From NCBI GenBank assembly GCA_027943245.1, contig JANDJZ010000088.1, positions 5,001 to 69,000 on the forward strand: a DNA stretch of 64,000 nucleotides. Direction: 5' to 3'. The notes under the pieces were generated by a model. The model was not told where the DNA came from and did not search any database. It worked only from the letters and a program-made list of their open reading frames with translations. The translations under genes were made by a program, and so were the position numbers. This stretch comes from Acanthamoeba sp. SK_2022b (Eukaryota; Discosea; Longamoebia; Acanthamoebidae). This document shows, piece after piece, positions 21,412 through 30,887 of this stretch. Position 1 is the first letter of the stretch. Each line of letters begins with the position of its first letter.

Positions 21412-23489
21412 GCACGCACACATATGGCGCAGATGTTACCGCCAGTGTTTGGCGGAGAGAAGGACCTGGTGAAGTGGCGGCCGGAGGGAAAGGGCGACGA
21501 GGACTACACCGTCCGTTTCGGCTCGTCCAAGGCCAAGGAGATCAGCCCCGGGGCGCTCAGCGATGAACTGCTCATCGTCAACCCCAGTACCTTTTTCGCT
21601 CTTTGTTAAGTTTTTGTTGGTTATTTGTTTTTGATTTCATTTTCTTTTTCAGTTTAATGCAAAGTGTTTGGACATGGTTGCACTTCATTCTCACGTGTGC
21701 GTACATCGCGTGCAGCGTTCGAGTATCAGCCCGAGACCACGGTCCCCTACTTCTGCGTATGGACCGAAGAGTTCCTTCACAAGCATCTCAAGTATGTCCA
21801 CCCCCCCCCTCTACCCGTGCACGACGTTTGGCGTGGCGTGCACTCGCTTACGCCACTCCTGGTCGATCGCAAAACGACAAAGGGGCCAGCCCATCGTGCT
21901 GGTGACGATGCCGGGGACTGGCCTCCCGCTGCCCTACCAGCTGAGCTCGGCCAACGAGCGCGCCGAGCGCAAGCGCGAGGCCGAAGGCCTTCTCCACAGG
22001 ACATCCCAGACACACGAGGGGGAGGAGGAGGAGAACAGACAGGACGAGGAGCGGGTCGCCGCCCTCACTCGCCTCTTCTGCTCCTTCAAGCCCGGTCTTC
22101 CCATTCCGCGCGAACTACTCGACCACGACACGACCCTCTTGCAGAGTATGCACACACGCTCGCGCCCGTGCGCTCGCTCACGCAACAAGCTCACTGTGGA
22201 GTGCGGTCCGAGTGCAGAGCTGATCCAGAGCGAGATCGTGGTGTCGGAGGCCTATTGGCGCAATCGTGCGGCCTACTTCAAACAGCAGAACGAGCGCGCT
22301 CGCCACGAGCTGCAGACCAAGGGCTACACCATTCTCCGAAACCTCGTGCGCAGATCCACTCCACTCCACTCCACTCCACTCCACTCCACTCCACTCCACT
22401 CCACTCCACTCCACTCCACTCCACTCCACTCCACTCCACTCCCCACCGCATCTAATCCCGCATCCCGTCGACAGCTGCCGAAGCGACACCTCCACTTCCT
22501 GCGGCGCTACTACCGACGCCTCTTCCAGGCTCTCGGCGGCCAGCCTGCGGTACGGGAGGAGCATAGTGATCATGGCCAAGGTGTTGCCGAGCTGCGCTTA
22601 TGTGCGGTGGTGTGGTGTGGTGTGGTGTGGTGTGGTGTGGTGTGGTGTGGTGTGGTGTGGTGTGGTGTGGTGTGGTGTGGTGTGGTGTGGTGTGGTGTGG
22701 TGTGGTACGTTCGCAGGCGGACAAGTACAAGATGCAGAAGACGCAGTGGAATGACGAGCCCTGTTCGCGATTCATCAACCACTACCTCACCGGCATGATT
22801 CACGTACGTGGCCGTGTCCTTTTCAGCCCTCTGACAAAAACAAGGGAAAAATGAGAACTTTTCGTTTTAATATATTAAAAAATATATAATCAGGATCTGG
22901 TCCAGGAGCCCGTGCTCCATCCCGGTCTGGCCCTGTCCATCTGGATCCTGAAGGGTACCTATTCCCTCTCCCTTCAATCGCAAAATGTCTCGTATGCCAA
23001 CCCCCAACCCCAACCCCCAATCACCGATACGATAGGGCAAGGATTCCCTCTGCATCGGGACTCGGTGCCACCGTTCGACCTGACCCTCGACTTCGTACTC
23101 GACCACGTCGGTCCCCAGGTAACGCTCTCCCACGGCACACCCGCGACTGGGTGGAGTAGTGCTTGAATGATTCGCGAATGTGTGTGCGTGGTGATGATGA
23201 TTGCAGCCGCGACCGGTCACGTTCATCAGACGGCGACGAGGAGCTCTGGGCAGCCTCCTGCCGGGCGTCGAAGAGATGTCCCTCTCGCTCTCGGTAGGCG
23301 AGGCCGTCCTCTTCCGAGGTACGGCCGCGTCTAGTCTAGAATTGCACACTCAGCCATATGCATGGTCCTGACCTGGTGTGTGCTTGGTTGGGCGACGCAG
23401 GGGCGGAGATGCCCCACTTTGGCGGCGACCTGGGCGAGGGAAACTACCACAATGTGCTCCTGTGGACGTGGTCGTACGTCCGCGACTGA
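18699..23489 (+). CDS. Large multi-pass membrane protein ending in a 2OG-Fe(II) oxygenase-like domain
   Basis: The start MARSLYLRLAVALAAALPTS leads into about four hydrophobic helices in the first 180 residues, then a serine-rich loop (TSTSSSSST). Later exons encode further membrane helices around 20570-20720 (AAIAACLSIFLPLRLHYYP) and long charged regions. The last exons carry GFPLHRDSVPPFDLTLDF (HxD), then LSLSVGEAVLFRG and AEMPHFGGDLGEGNYH. This order, HxD then GDAxLFRG-like then distal PH, is the signature of a double-stranded beta-helix 2OG-Fe(II) oxygenase such as prolyl hydroxylases. The stop is TGA 23487-23489. More than ten introns are present, including two with pentanucleotide satellites. 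Whether all exons form one protein or two adjacent genes is not settled, because 19750-20130 is hard to splice by eye. Confidence 0.6.
21375..21408 (+). repeat. (CA)n microsatellite in an intron
   Basis: A CA tract of about 34 bases that grades into CGCA repeats. It ends just before the acceptor near 21430. Confidence 0.92.
22356..22440 (+). repeat. (CCACT)17 pentanucleotide satellite in an intron
   Basis: Seventeen perfect copies of CCACT, starting 10 bases after a GTGCGC donor and ending 34 bases before a CGACAG acceptor. The array dominates this intron of the large membrane protein gene. Confidence 0.95.
22611..22705 (+). repeat. (TGTGG)19 pentanucleotide satellite in the next intron
   Basis: Nineteen perfect copies of TGTGG in the intron directly after the one holding the CCACT array. 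The acceptor GTTCGCAG follows within about 15 bases. Confidence 0.95.
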
Positions 23490-24083
23490 GCCGCCACTCT
23501 GCCAGTCGAGCTTTCGGGGCAGGTCGTGCAAGTCCCACTCGATGTTCATTTTTTGCCTTTTACCTCCCGACCAGGATTCTTTTTGTGAGCCAAACGTGAT
23601 GGAGCTGAGAGTTCGTTCGAACTTGGTTCCATTTTTTATAAAGGCACTGTCCGGAGAACTACAATATAGCCACGCTTCCCTCTTCACCTTCACTTCCAGG
23701 CCTGGACTGTCTCCACAGAAACTTGGCCAGAAGGAGAGATTCATGCATTTTATTCTCAAAAGTAGTGATTGCAAGTTATCCTGCACCATAAGAACGATCA
23801 CTTCCCAAGCTCTCTGCGTCTTTCAGAGTGTTAACAAAAAAGTTACGTTTGGCTGTGCTGAGGTGTTGATGCAAGGTTGCAAATGCAAGAGCCCGGAGTT
23901 TGAAGGTCGCAGGTCGCAGGTCGCAGGTCGCAGACGCAGGTCGGACTTCGCCGCGGCGACCTCCAAACTCCGTCGCTGTCAAGAAAACAAAGGTTGAGAG
24001 CAATGCATTTTGTGAATCTCACCACCAGGAGGAAGGCGAAGCTGCAAATAACGGCGGTAATCTTCATTTAATCGATACACTTA
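23490..24083. other. Convergent intergenic region with a small tandem repeat
   Basis: These 594 bases separate two genes that converge. They contain four tandem copies of AGGTCGC (23904-23931) followed by a degenerate fifth. No open frame here has the codon bias of the neighbouring genes, and no RNA gene was recognised. Confidence 0.6.
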
Positions 24084-25165
24084 TCACACCTGCAGGGCAC
24101 ACCTGAAACTCGTCCTCGGCCCGCACACATAGGGGTCAGGATAGGTGAACAATTTGCCGGGCCCATGGCCTAGGCGCTCCATATCTGGATGGGACAGTGG
24201 CGGCAGGTTCGGAGGCACGAGTTTCGCCCAGCGACGCAGCAAGCGCTCAGTGTAGAGCAGCGTTGATCCGTAGCTGCTCATGCGCCTGGCATATTCGTTC
24301 ATGCGCTGCACCATGCGCTGCGCTTCGTCCATGTTCGACAGCACCCACTCCACGGCCGCGCTAACGTTGCGGAAGTTATAGTCCACGGGCACATAGTGCA
24401 CCCATGGCTGCAATACCAGCGCATAATGCTGGTGGCATTGTCCCAGCTGCAGCAGTAACACGCTGCTCATGTGCAGCAGCTCCTCGAGGCGGTTGGCCCA
24501 GTGGCACTGCCCATGTGCGTACAGCACGGCCACGCTGCGCTGATGGGCAAGTAGCTGCAGGTTTTTGGGTGAATCCGGTGGCGCGTTGTCCCGCATCAGC
24601 CGCGCCAGCTCGGGAATGTCTGTCGATAGCTGCACGTCGAACAGGTAGGGCTTGTGATCTACCTCGACAATCTGCCACACAAGTCCCGAGCGGCCGCAGC
24701 GGCGCCATTCGCTGCCAGTAAATAAGAACTGCGCGTTGGAGCCCAGGCCCACGTCCGACGCGTTGAGGTGGCACGCACGCACGCCGCCACGCAGAACCGC
24801 GCGAGGGCGCGCTGCGAAAGTGGCGGATAGTTCTCTCGTGACGCACGGATGCGGCAGGCCTTGGTGTCCCACTCAGCGTACGAGCCCAGACGGTCGTCGC
24901 GCATGGGCACGGCGACATTTGCCGAGTTACTGCACCGGATGACGCTGAACAGCGCTTCGAATCCCCAGAACTTGTGCTGGCCGGCCTCGAGGTACTCCAC
25001 GGGGCAATCGAGAGTGCTGATCCCAAACTCCACGTCCGGGAAAGTAGACCCGTGGAGTTGAAGGAGCGTATGTACCACGTCGAGGAAGGAGCGCCGGCGG
25101 TGGTTGGTCAATTGGCCAAAGTCCGCATCGCGCAAGCCGAACTCATTGTGGGTCCACACCCGCAT
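24084..25165 (-). CDS. GT90 (CAP10/KDELC-like) glycosyltransferase domain protein
   Basis: GT90 enzymes transfer sugars such as xylose or glucose. The ATG at 25165-25163 opens MRVWTHNEFGLRDADF, then DVEFGISTLDCP and GSYAEWDTKACRI. To continue in frame, a 35-base segment (24812-24846; GTGCGT...TTCGCAG on the minus strand) must be removed. This joins RI to PRPRAVLRGGVRACHL, the family's K..RAxxRG segment. The two parts total 1047 bases, exactly 348 codons plus TGA (24084-24086). The C-terminal block LLHMSSVLLLQLGQ, QPWVHYVPVDYNFRNVSAAV and NEYARRMSSYGSTLL is classic GT90. The ATG shares its A with the TGA of the upstream acyltransferase frame. There is no signal peptide of its own, so it may be made as part of, or downstream of, the acyltransferase. 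A sequencing frameshift is an alternative to the tiny intron. Confidence 0.68.
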
Positions 25166-26178
25166 CACGCCGGCACGCACTTGCACGTACGAGGCTTCCA
25201 AAGCGGCACGATGTAGAAGGGAAATGGGAGCATCCACCAGAAGACCTTTTGGATGCCTCGAACAACCACCAAATGGTAGAGATAAAGGGGATACGAGCAG
25301 CTGTTGAACCACACGATGTGGGTACGCACAGTCTCGGTCAGAGGTGTGCTGCCTAACGCCAGCAGGACCACGATGGCGGCATAGATGTAGGGTTGCAGCC
25401 AGAGGTTGCCCGTCCACGAGTCGGGCAGGCCGATGTAATACGCGCCGGTCAGGCCACAGACCAAGAGGGAGAGGCAGGCGCAGAGGGGCCCCGAGCGCAG
25501 CGGCACGTATAGCGCGCCGGCTACAGTGGCCATCATGCTATGGGGCGCGTGGGTGTTGGCCAGCTGCTCCGCGTAGATTCGTGCGATCCATCCGAGCATG
25601 TAGGGCAGCAGGTGTAAGGCAGGGTGCCGCATGATCCAGAAGAGGCTGGGAGGGGGCCGCAGGAAGAACCAGAACTGTGCCACTAGCGCCGCCGCGAGCA
25701 TGACGTGCTGCGTGAGCAGGCTGGTGCGCCGCAGCCAGAGCGAGTAGAGGAACAGTGTGTAGATGACGAACACGTAGTAGTAAATCGGTATCACTTCGCC
25801 GCACAAAAAGGCCCGCGGTAAGTCGTCCACACTCACGTCCGTAGGCAAGCCGAGTAGGGGAGACGCTAGCACACGCAGCAGAGACGCGAGCAAGTAGGGA
25901 GGGAGCAGACGCAGCGAGAAAGACCGCCATAGGGCCAGAGCACCCAGGTCGGCGTCCCCGCCTCTGGTTCCTCCGTGGTCGAATAGGAATCCAGACACGG
26001 CCAGCAGCCCCGGCACCGCAAACCTCGTGAGGTTGTGCAGTATGGACTCGAGCCCGGGCTCCTTCTCCAGCCCCTTGTCGGCGATGCAATGGATGAGCAC
26101 CACAGTGAGCATGCAAACGTATTTGAGCAGGTCCACCCGAGCATTGCGAGCGACGCCCAGAGAAGGAGGGGAGACCAT
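25165..26178 (-). CDS. Acyltransferase-3 family membrane protein
   Basis: An uninterrupted frame of 337 residues starts at ATG 26178. RVDLLKYVCMLTVVLIHC matches the N-terminal membrane helix of acyltransferase-3 proteins, with the family His that is thought to be catalytic. RFAVPGLLAVSGFLFDHGG follows (the usual RxxxPxFFxxSGF region), then about nine more hydrophobic helices ending SCSYPLYLYHLVVVRGIQ and FPFYIVPLW. These proteins O-acylate sugars or lipids at membranes. The TGA (25165-25167) overlaps the ATG of the GT90 frame by one base. The host strand has no visible intron. The partner gene suggests a role in acylating or building a glycan, but that is inference. It may form one transcript with the GT90 frame. 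Confidence 0.78.
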   Translation of the reverse strand: MVSPPSLGVARNARVDLLKYVCMLTVVLIHCIADKGLEKEPGLESILHNLTRFAVPGLLAVSGFLFDHGGTRGGDADLGALALWRSFSLRLLPPYLLASLLRVLASPLLGLPTDVSVDDLPRAFLCGEVIPIYYYVFVIYTLFLYSLWLRRTSLLTQHVMLAAALVAQFWFFLRPPPSLFWIMRHPALHLLPYMLGWIARIYAEQLANTHAPHSMMATVAGALYVPLRSGPLCACLSLLVCGLTGAYYIGLPDSWTGNLWLQPYIYAAIVVLLALGSTPLTETVRTHIVWFNSCSYPLYLYHLVVVRGIQKVFWWMLPFPFYIVPLWKPRTCKCVPA

Positions 26179-26243
26179 GGCGGAAACGAGTGTTGGTGCA
26201 GGAGGGGAGAAGTCACGGCCCGGAAACCGACTCCGGTCAGTCC

Positions 26244-26252
26244 CCTTTTATT
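26244..26252 (-). promoter_or_regulatory. TATA-like box of the acyltransferase-3 gene
   Basis: On the minus strand the sequence AATAAAAGG lies about 66 bases before the ATG at 26178, a plausible TATA position for a short leader. Confidence 0.42.
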
Positions 26253-26476
26253 GTGGGTGCAATGTTAATGACCGGAGTTACGGGATTAAAAATTAAAAAA
26301 TACAAATCGAGGCTATCTGTCCTCTCCACGCAACCTGAGTGTGTCTGGAGTGGCTGCTCAATGTTAGCTCCACTTCAACACTACACTGGAGTGCTGTGTT
26401 TACTGCAATTACATGCAACGGCTTGTTATGATCGTCACCAAGATGCGGTTGTTAACGCCAACGCTGCACGTCGAGC

Positions 26477-26486
26477 CTAAATACCG
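26477..26486 (+). promoter_or_regulatory. TATA-like element (CTAAATACCG) of the GT4-like gene
   Basis: Located 113 bases before the ATG at 26599. It shares TAAATACCG with the promoter of the small secreted protein gene at 15867-15875. Confidence 0.38.
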
Positions 26487-26598
26487 CTATGCACTTTTGC
26501 GGGCCCCGACAGCCCACGGCAATTTGCGAACGTTCTTCTCCCTCACCAAGAGCTGACCGAGAGTGTGGAATAACTCCACCAAGAGCCCTCTCTCCGCG

Positions 26599-28315
26599 AT
26601 GAATCTCTTATCCACGTGGCGAAGTTGGCGAAAGTGGTCAGTTTTCTTCTATGTGTGTCACCTCCTGGTCGTGGGGCTGCTCGTCTGGTGGCTGGTGCCG
26701 AGGCCAGTATTGAATATTCCTCGTTATCCTTCCCTCGCCCGCTGCCAACAACCTCCCAAACCGTCTTCTTCGAAACCCACGTTTCTTGCCTCCGCTGAGG
26801 GCCGCCCAAAAGCGTCGCTTTCGCAATCAACTGGTTCCGAGTTGCCTCCCTTCATTGTTGCCACCTCTCCCCTTCCACAAGTGTCGAGAGAGTCTTCGCC
26901 CTTGCACGTCCGCCTGGTCTTCAACGGTGCGTGCCCACGAACTATTGTTTTCGCTTCATCCCCTCCACCACACCTTTTCCTGTTTAAAAAAGTAACTCCG
27001 TTCCCACCAGGCAAGTGGAATACAACCAGCGGTCTGTGGGTGGACGTGTCCATCTACCACGACCTGCTCGTGACCATGGGCTACGTTGTCGAGACAGTGA
27101 GCTTCCATCATCAGACCGAGCCACCTCCTACGGGTTGCATTGCCGACATTCAGATATTCTTCGAGCACATCATTCCTGAATGGATCGACGCCGCCCGATA
27201 CAACATGTTCATGATCAATCAGGATATTGGTCACGAGCTCCGCCCCTACGATTGGATAGACGCCGTGCTGTGCAAGTCTCGGTTGGCCGCCAAGGTGGTG
27301 AAGGACAATCTGAAGCGCGTTGGCCGACAGCATATCGACGTGTTCTACGTGGGGCACACTTCGTGGGATCTCCAGCACCGGCTCGACGAGTACCCACCGA
27401 TGTCCAAAAACTTCACGCAGTTCCTCCACGTCGGTGGAAAGGTACGCTTTTGCCACGTATTACTATTTTCTTCTTCCCAGCTCCTCCTTTTCACACCCAC
27501 AACCGCACTAACGCGGGGTGTGCGGATGTGATGCAGTCGCGTAACAAGGGCACAGATGTGGTCTATGATACTTGGCGGCGCCACCCGGAATGGCCCATGC
27601 TCCACATCATCGATTACGCGAACAACCACCATTATTTCAGCGAAGACCACATCGTGCCTGGCCTCCCCTACAACTCCATGGCCAACAAGACCGGGGTATG
27701 CTTCTCTTTGCCGGTTTCTTTTTTCCTTTTGGAGAGTCTCCGCCGGTGGTGCGTGCTGTTGACATGGATGTGTGACAGATTATGGTTCAGGAAAACATGA
27801 TCCTGTATACGAAACGGCTACCCTATGAGCTGCTGCTGAGGCTGCAGCAAACCTCGGGGGTGCACCTGTGCCCGAGCCGTGAGGAGGGCTTCGGCCACTA
27901 CATCAACGAGGCCCGCGCCATCGGTGCATTCGTGATGACCACCGACTGGGGGCCCATGAACGAGCTGGTAGACGCCTCTTCCGGTTTGCTCATTCCCTGC
28001 CGGCCCACTTCGCGTTCGTTCTACGGAGGCGCCTCTCCCTGCAAGGTCGAGTCGTCCGGGCTCGAGGAAGCCATGCGGCATTACTCCGAACTCCTCACAA
28101 AGCGGGACGAGTTCGTTGAGACATTGCCAGACGGTTCAACTCGGGTGGTGCCCGTGACCACGATGACTACGGAACGCGTGCAACTGATGGCCCGCATGGC
28201 CCGCGTGCGCTTCGAGTTTGAGCGCACATTCTTCTTCACACGCATCAGGGCCATTTTTGAGCGGCTTAGCGCACTACTGGCGGCGCCGCCGTTGGATGCT
28301 AGTCGCCCCTGGTGA
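26599..28315 (+). CDS. GT4-like glycosyltransferase, type II membrane protein
   Basis: The start MNLLSTWRSWRKWSVFFYVC with the following LLVVGLLVWWLV is a short cytoplasmic tail plus one membrane anchor, as in Golgi or ER glycosyltransferases. A proline/serine-rich stem follows, then an intron at about 26924-27011. The body has GLWVDVSIYHDLLVTMGY, DWIDAVLCKSRLAAKVVKDN, FLHVGGKSRNKGTDVVY and, near the end, LCPSREEGFGHYINEARAIG with TTDWGPMNELVD. This is the E-x7-E nucleotide-sugar binding pattern of GT-B fold enzymes (GT4/GT1). The last exon carries a basic, phenylalanine-rich tail and stops at TGA 28313-28315. Donor sugar and acceptor are unknown. At least four introns are present. Confidence 0.77.
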
Positions 28316-28547
28316 TAAAATCAAGGCCATCGGCCTGCAATACAGAAGGTTGTACAATTTTCTTGCGTTGAGTGCACCTATCTGTTTTGGTTTTTGTCGT
28401 ACTGGACAATTAATTACTCAATTAATATGGCGGGCTATTGATAGATGGGGTCGGCTACACTGTAGCTTGAGAAACATTTGACATCTCAACCTGTAGAACG
28501 ACCAGCGCAAAAACTTGGTTGTGCTCTTCACGTGTATTGATTACGCC

Positions 28548-30731
28548 TCACGAGCAGAAGCGCTCATTGAGCTCAACAAGTCGCTGGCGCAGCAGCTTGG
28601 CAGGACGCGACGGGAATAGAAGCGCGTCGACGGTGCGCTGGGCCTCGGTGAGTTGGAGCTGCTTCTTCTCGATGGCATCCTCCGTGGCCGAATACGAGGC
28701 GAGCAGCTCCTCGAGCTCGTACAGGGTGAGGTTCATCCGCACGAACGCACCGGCCAGCGTGAAGAAGGGCTCCAGCTCGACGAAGAGTCGCTGCCTCCTC
28801 TCATCCGTGTTCTCCTTCAAGAACCGGGCAACGCGATCCAGCCCCTGCGCCCCACAAGCATATCGCACATCTCGTATGAGATACTGCCAGTGCACAAACA
28901 ACGAGGAATGCTAAACGGCATTCGTGGCATCACGCGGAGGCGAACCTGCTGCAGGTACTCGAGGTGCTTGTGCTCCGTCTTCTGGACCCTTCGCTGCTTT
29001 TGGAGTTCGATGATCTTCTCCTTGTTGCATAGCGGGGAGGACGGGTAGTACTGGATGAGGCTGACCATCGCGTTGCTGAGGCTGTTGTTCTCGAACACTT
29101 CGTTGAGCGAGCCCAACAGGCTCGTGTTGTGGTTGTACTTGGCTGGACCCCGCCACCATTCATCAACCTCAATGCGCTGGCCAACACCCCCCCCCCCACA
29201 ACACGGTACCTGGGTCTCGTAGGAAGTCAAACACAGTGGTGAGCGGGATTGTCGAGGCCTCGACCCTGTCCATCGGGTTGGCCAACACGCCCTCGAAGTA
29301 ACTGCGTATACCCCCCCCCCCAAATCCAGCGACCGTGAGCCGTCGAGCACCTCTCCCGCACAAAGCACTACAGCATGCTGCTGGACTGCGCGCGTCCGCT
29401 GGATCGCAGACGTACTTTTCGATGCCGGCTTCGCGGCCCTGATAGGCATGCAAGAATAGAATGTGCGGTCGGTAGTCGTTCACTGCGCATAGAAGAGGAG
29501 ACGTCTGTCCATTTAGTCGCGATCGCTGGGCCCAGCGCAGCGGTTATCGGCCTAGACGAAGCGCGCGGACTGGAGGTCACGTACGCGGAAAGTTGTCCAG
29601 CAGGATGAGCTTTCGCTTCTTCCAAAACGACGACAGGCTCTTGGCGAACTCCACCGTGACATGTGCGCTGACGGTGGTCCGCCCTGTGGCATTTGTGCGC
29701 GAAATGCTGACGTCAGCCCACGACATCTCCATACATGCGCGCACGTGGCCTGTCCGTTGGTGTTACCTGTGAAGAGCAGCGTCCAGCTGGTGGGCAGCGC
29801 TTGATTGAGGTCTCGCCAGTACTTGATCTTCTTCTGCTCCGCCTTGTCCTCAATGCCACGCTCGAGGCCCTGGCATTGCCCCAGAAACGATAAGCTTGCC
29901 GCACGCAACACAACACAACAGCACACATCGCGCGCGCCAAGAAACCACATAGAGCTTGCCTGGAAATCGCCGCAGCTGTGAGTGGGACACATGTGCCAGT
30001 TGACCCGCGGCGCCGGCTTGTCGCCCAGCCTCTCCTTCATCACGTCGGCCACGCGCTTCGAGAGCTCGTTGGCCAGCTTGGCGTGCATGAGGCCCACTGT
30101 GAGCCGCTGCTGTCCCTTCTGCGGCGGCGTCTTGGTGCGCGCCATCTGGCTCCCCGCGCCCATGTCCTCGAGGAACAGGGTCACGTTGCGGCAGCCCAGC
30201 TCGACAAACGTGGCCAGCTTGTTGGCCAGCTGGCTCACGTCTGACGCGAAGCCGCTCTCGTCGTCGTAGTGCGCCAGGTCAGCGCCAGGCGAGATGCCTA
30301 CAACAGGACGTGCACGGACAGAACATGAGATGAACAGAGGACAACAAAACAAGAGAAACGAACGGCACCGTAGTTGAAGGCAACGCCCTTGTCCGAGCAG
30401 AACTTGATGAAGTCACGGAACTGATCCAATTCCTGTTGGGTGTAGGGCTCTCGCCACTCCTTTCGCGTCTGCCGTGCAAAAAATCAATTAGCTTTTTATT
30501 TCTTTTAAAATTTGAAAAAAAGAATTAAAAATAAAATCGCTGATCACTCAACATCTGCTAGTGGGCAACCTTGGGGTCTTCTTTGGCAGCGTAGAGGTAG
30601 TGGTTGAGGCCTTTAGGAATGTATCGAGCAACCAGCGATCTGCGCTCATTCATTGTCCACAGCCGCCCGAAGAAGGCCTCTACGAACCCTGAGATTTTGA
30701 ACGCCCGCTCCTCCTTTCGCATCTGTGCCAT
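28548..30731 (-). CDS. GH84-type N-acetylglucosaminidase (O-GlcNAcase-like)
   Basis: GH84 enzymes remove N-acetylglucosamine from proteins (O-GlcNAcase) or glycans. MAQMRKEERAFKISGFVEAF (ATG 30731) runs into FGRLWTMNERRSL and GLNHYLYAAKEDPK. After introns come EWREPYTQQELDQFRDF, FNYGISPGADL, NVTLFLEDMGAGS, NWHMCPTHSCGDFQ, LILLDNFP, then NDYRPHILFLHAYQGRE and LANPMDRVEASTIPLTTV. All of these are family landmarks. The acidic pair that is normally DD reads ED. The C-terminal part (EVFENNSLSNAMV to RQRLVELNERFCS) is a helical region like that of O-GlcNAcase. The stop is at 28548-28550. There is no signal peptide, which suggests a cytosolic or nuclear enzyme. At least eight introns include two with poly(C) on the plus strand and one AT-rich (about 30478-30555). 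Confidence 0.83.
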
Positions 30732-30887
30732 CTTTTGGTTTCTATTTGTGCTGCGCCAGTGCACTTTGAATCCACCAAAAGGTCCCCAAACCAATAAAAA
30801 GAAAAATAAATACAAGCCAACAAGAAGAAACCGCGAAAGCGTTCTGGGAATAGATAGGCCTTTCTCACACCATCCACCGAACGGTCA

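Larger units (their letters stand above)
26179..26598. other. Divergent intergenic promoter region
   Basis: These 420 bases lie between two divergent genes and hold TATA-like elements for each side. An AT-rich patch at 26282-26310 separates them. No other coding region is supported. Confidence 0.6.

Noticed and set aside
22356..22440. CRISPR-like array
   Set aside because: The repeats are contiguous 5-base units with no spacers, inside an intron of a eukaryotic gene.
21668..22798. A 376-residue frame that reads through both pentamer satellites
   Set aside because: The translated repeats are LHSTP- and VWCGV-type low complexity. Splice sites flank each satellite, and the family-like sequence continues only if they are removed.
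23904..23931. AGGTCGC x4 as a regulatory array or direct-repeat attachment site
   Set aside because: Only four copies of 7 bases, in a convergent gap with no integrase, mobile element or promoter nearby.
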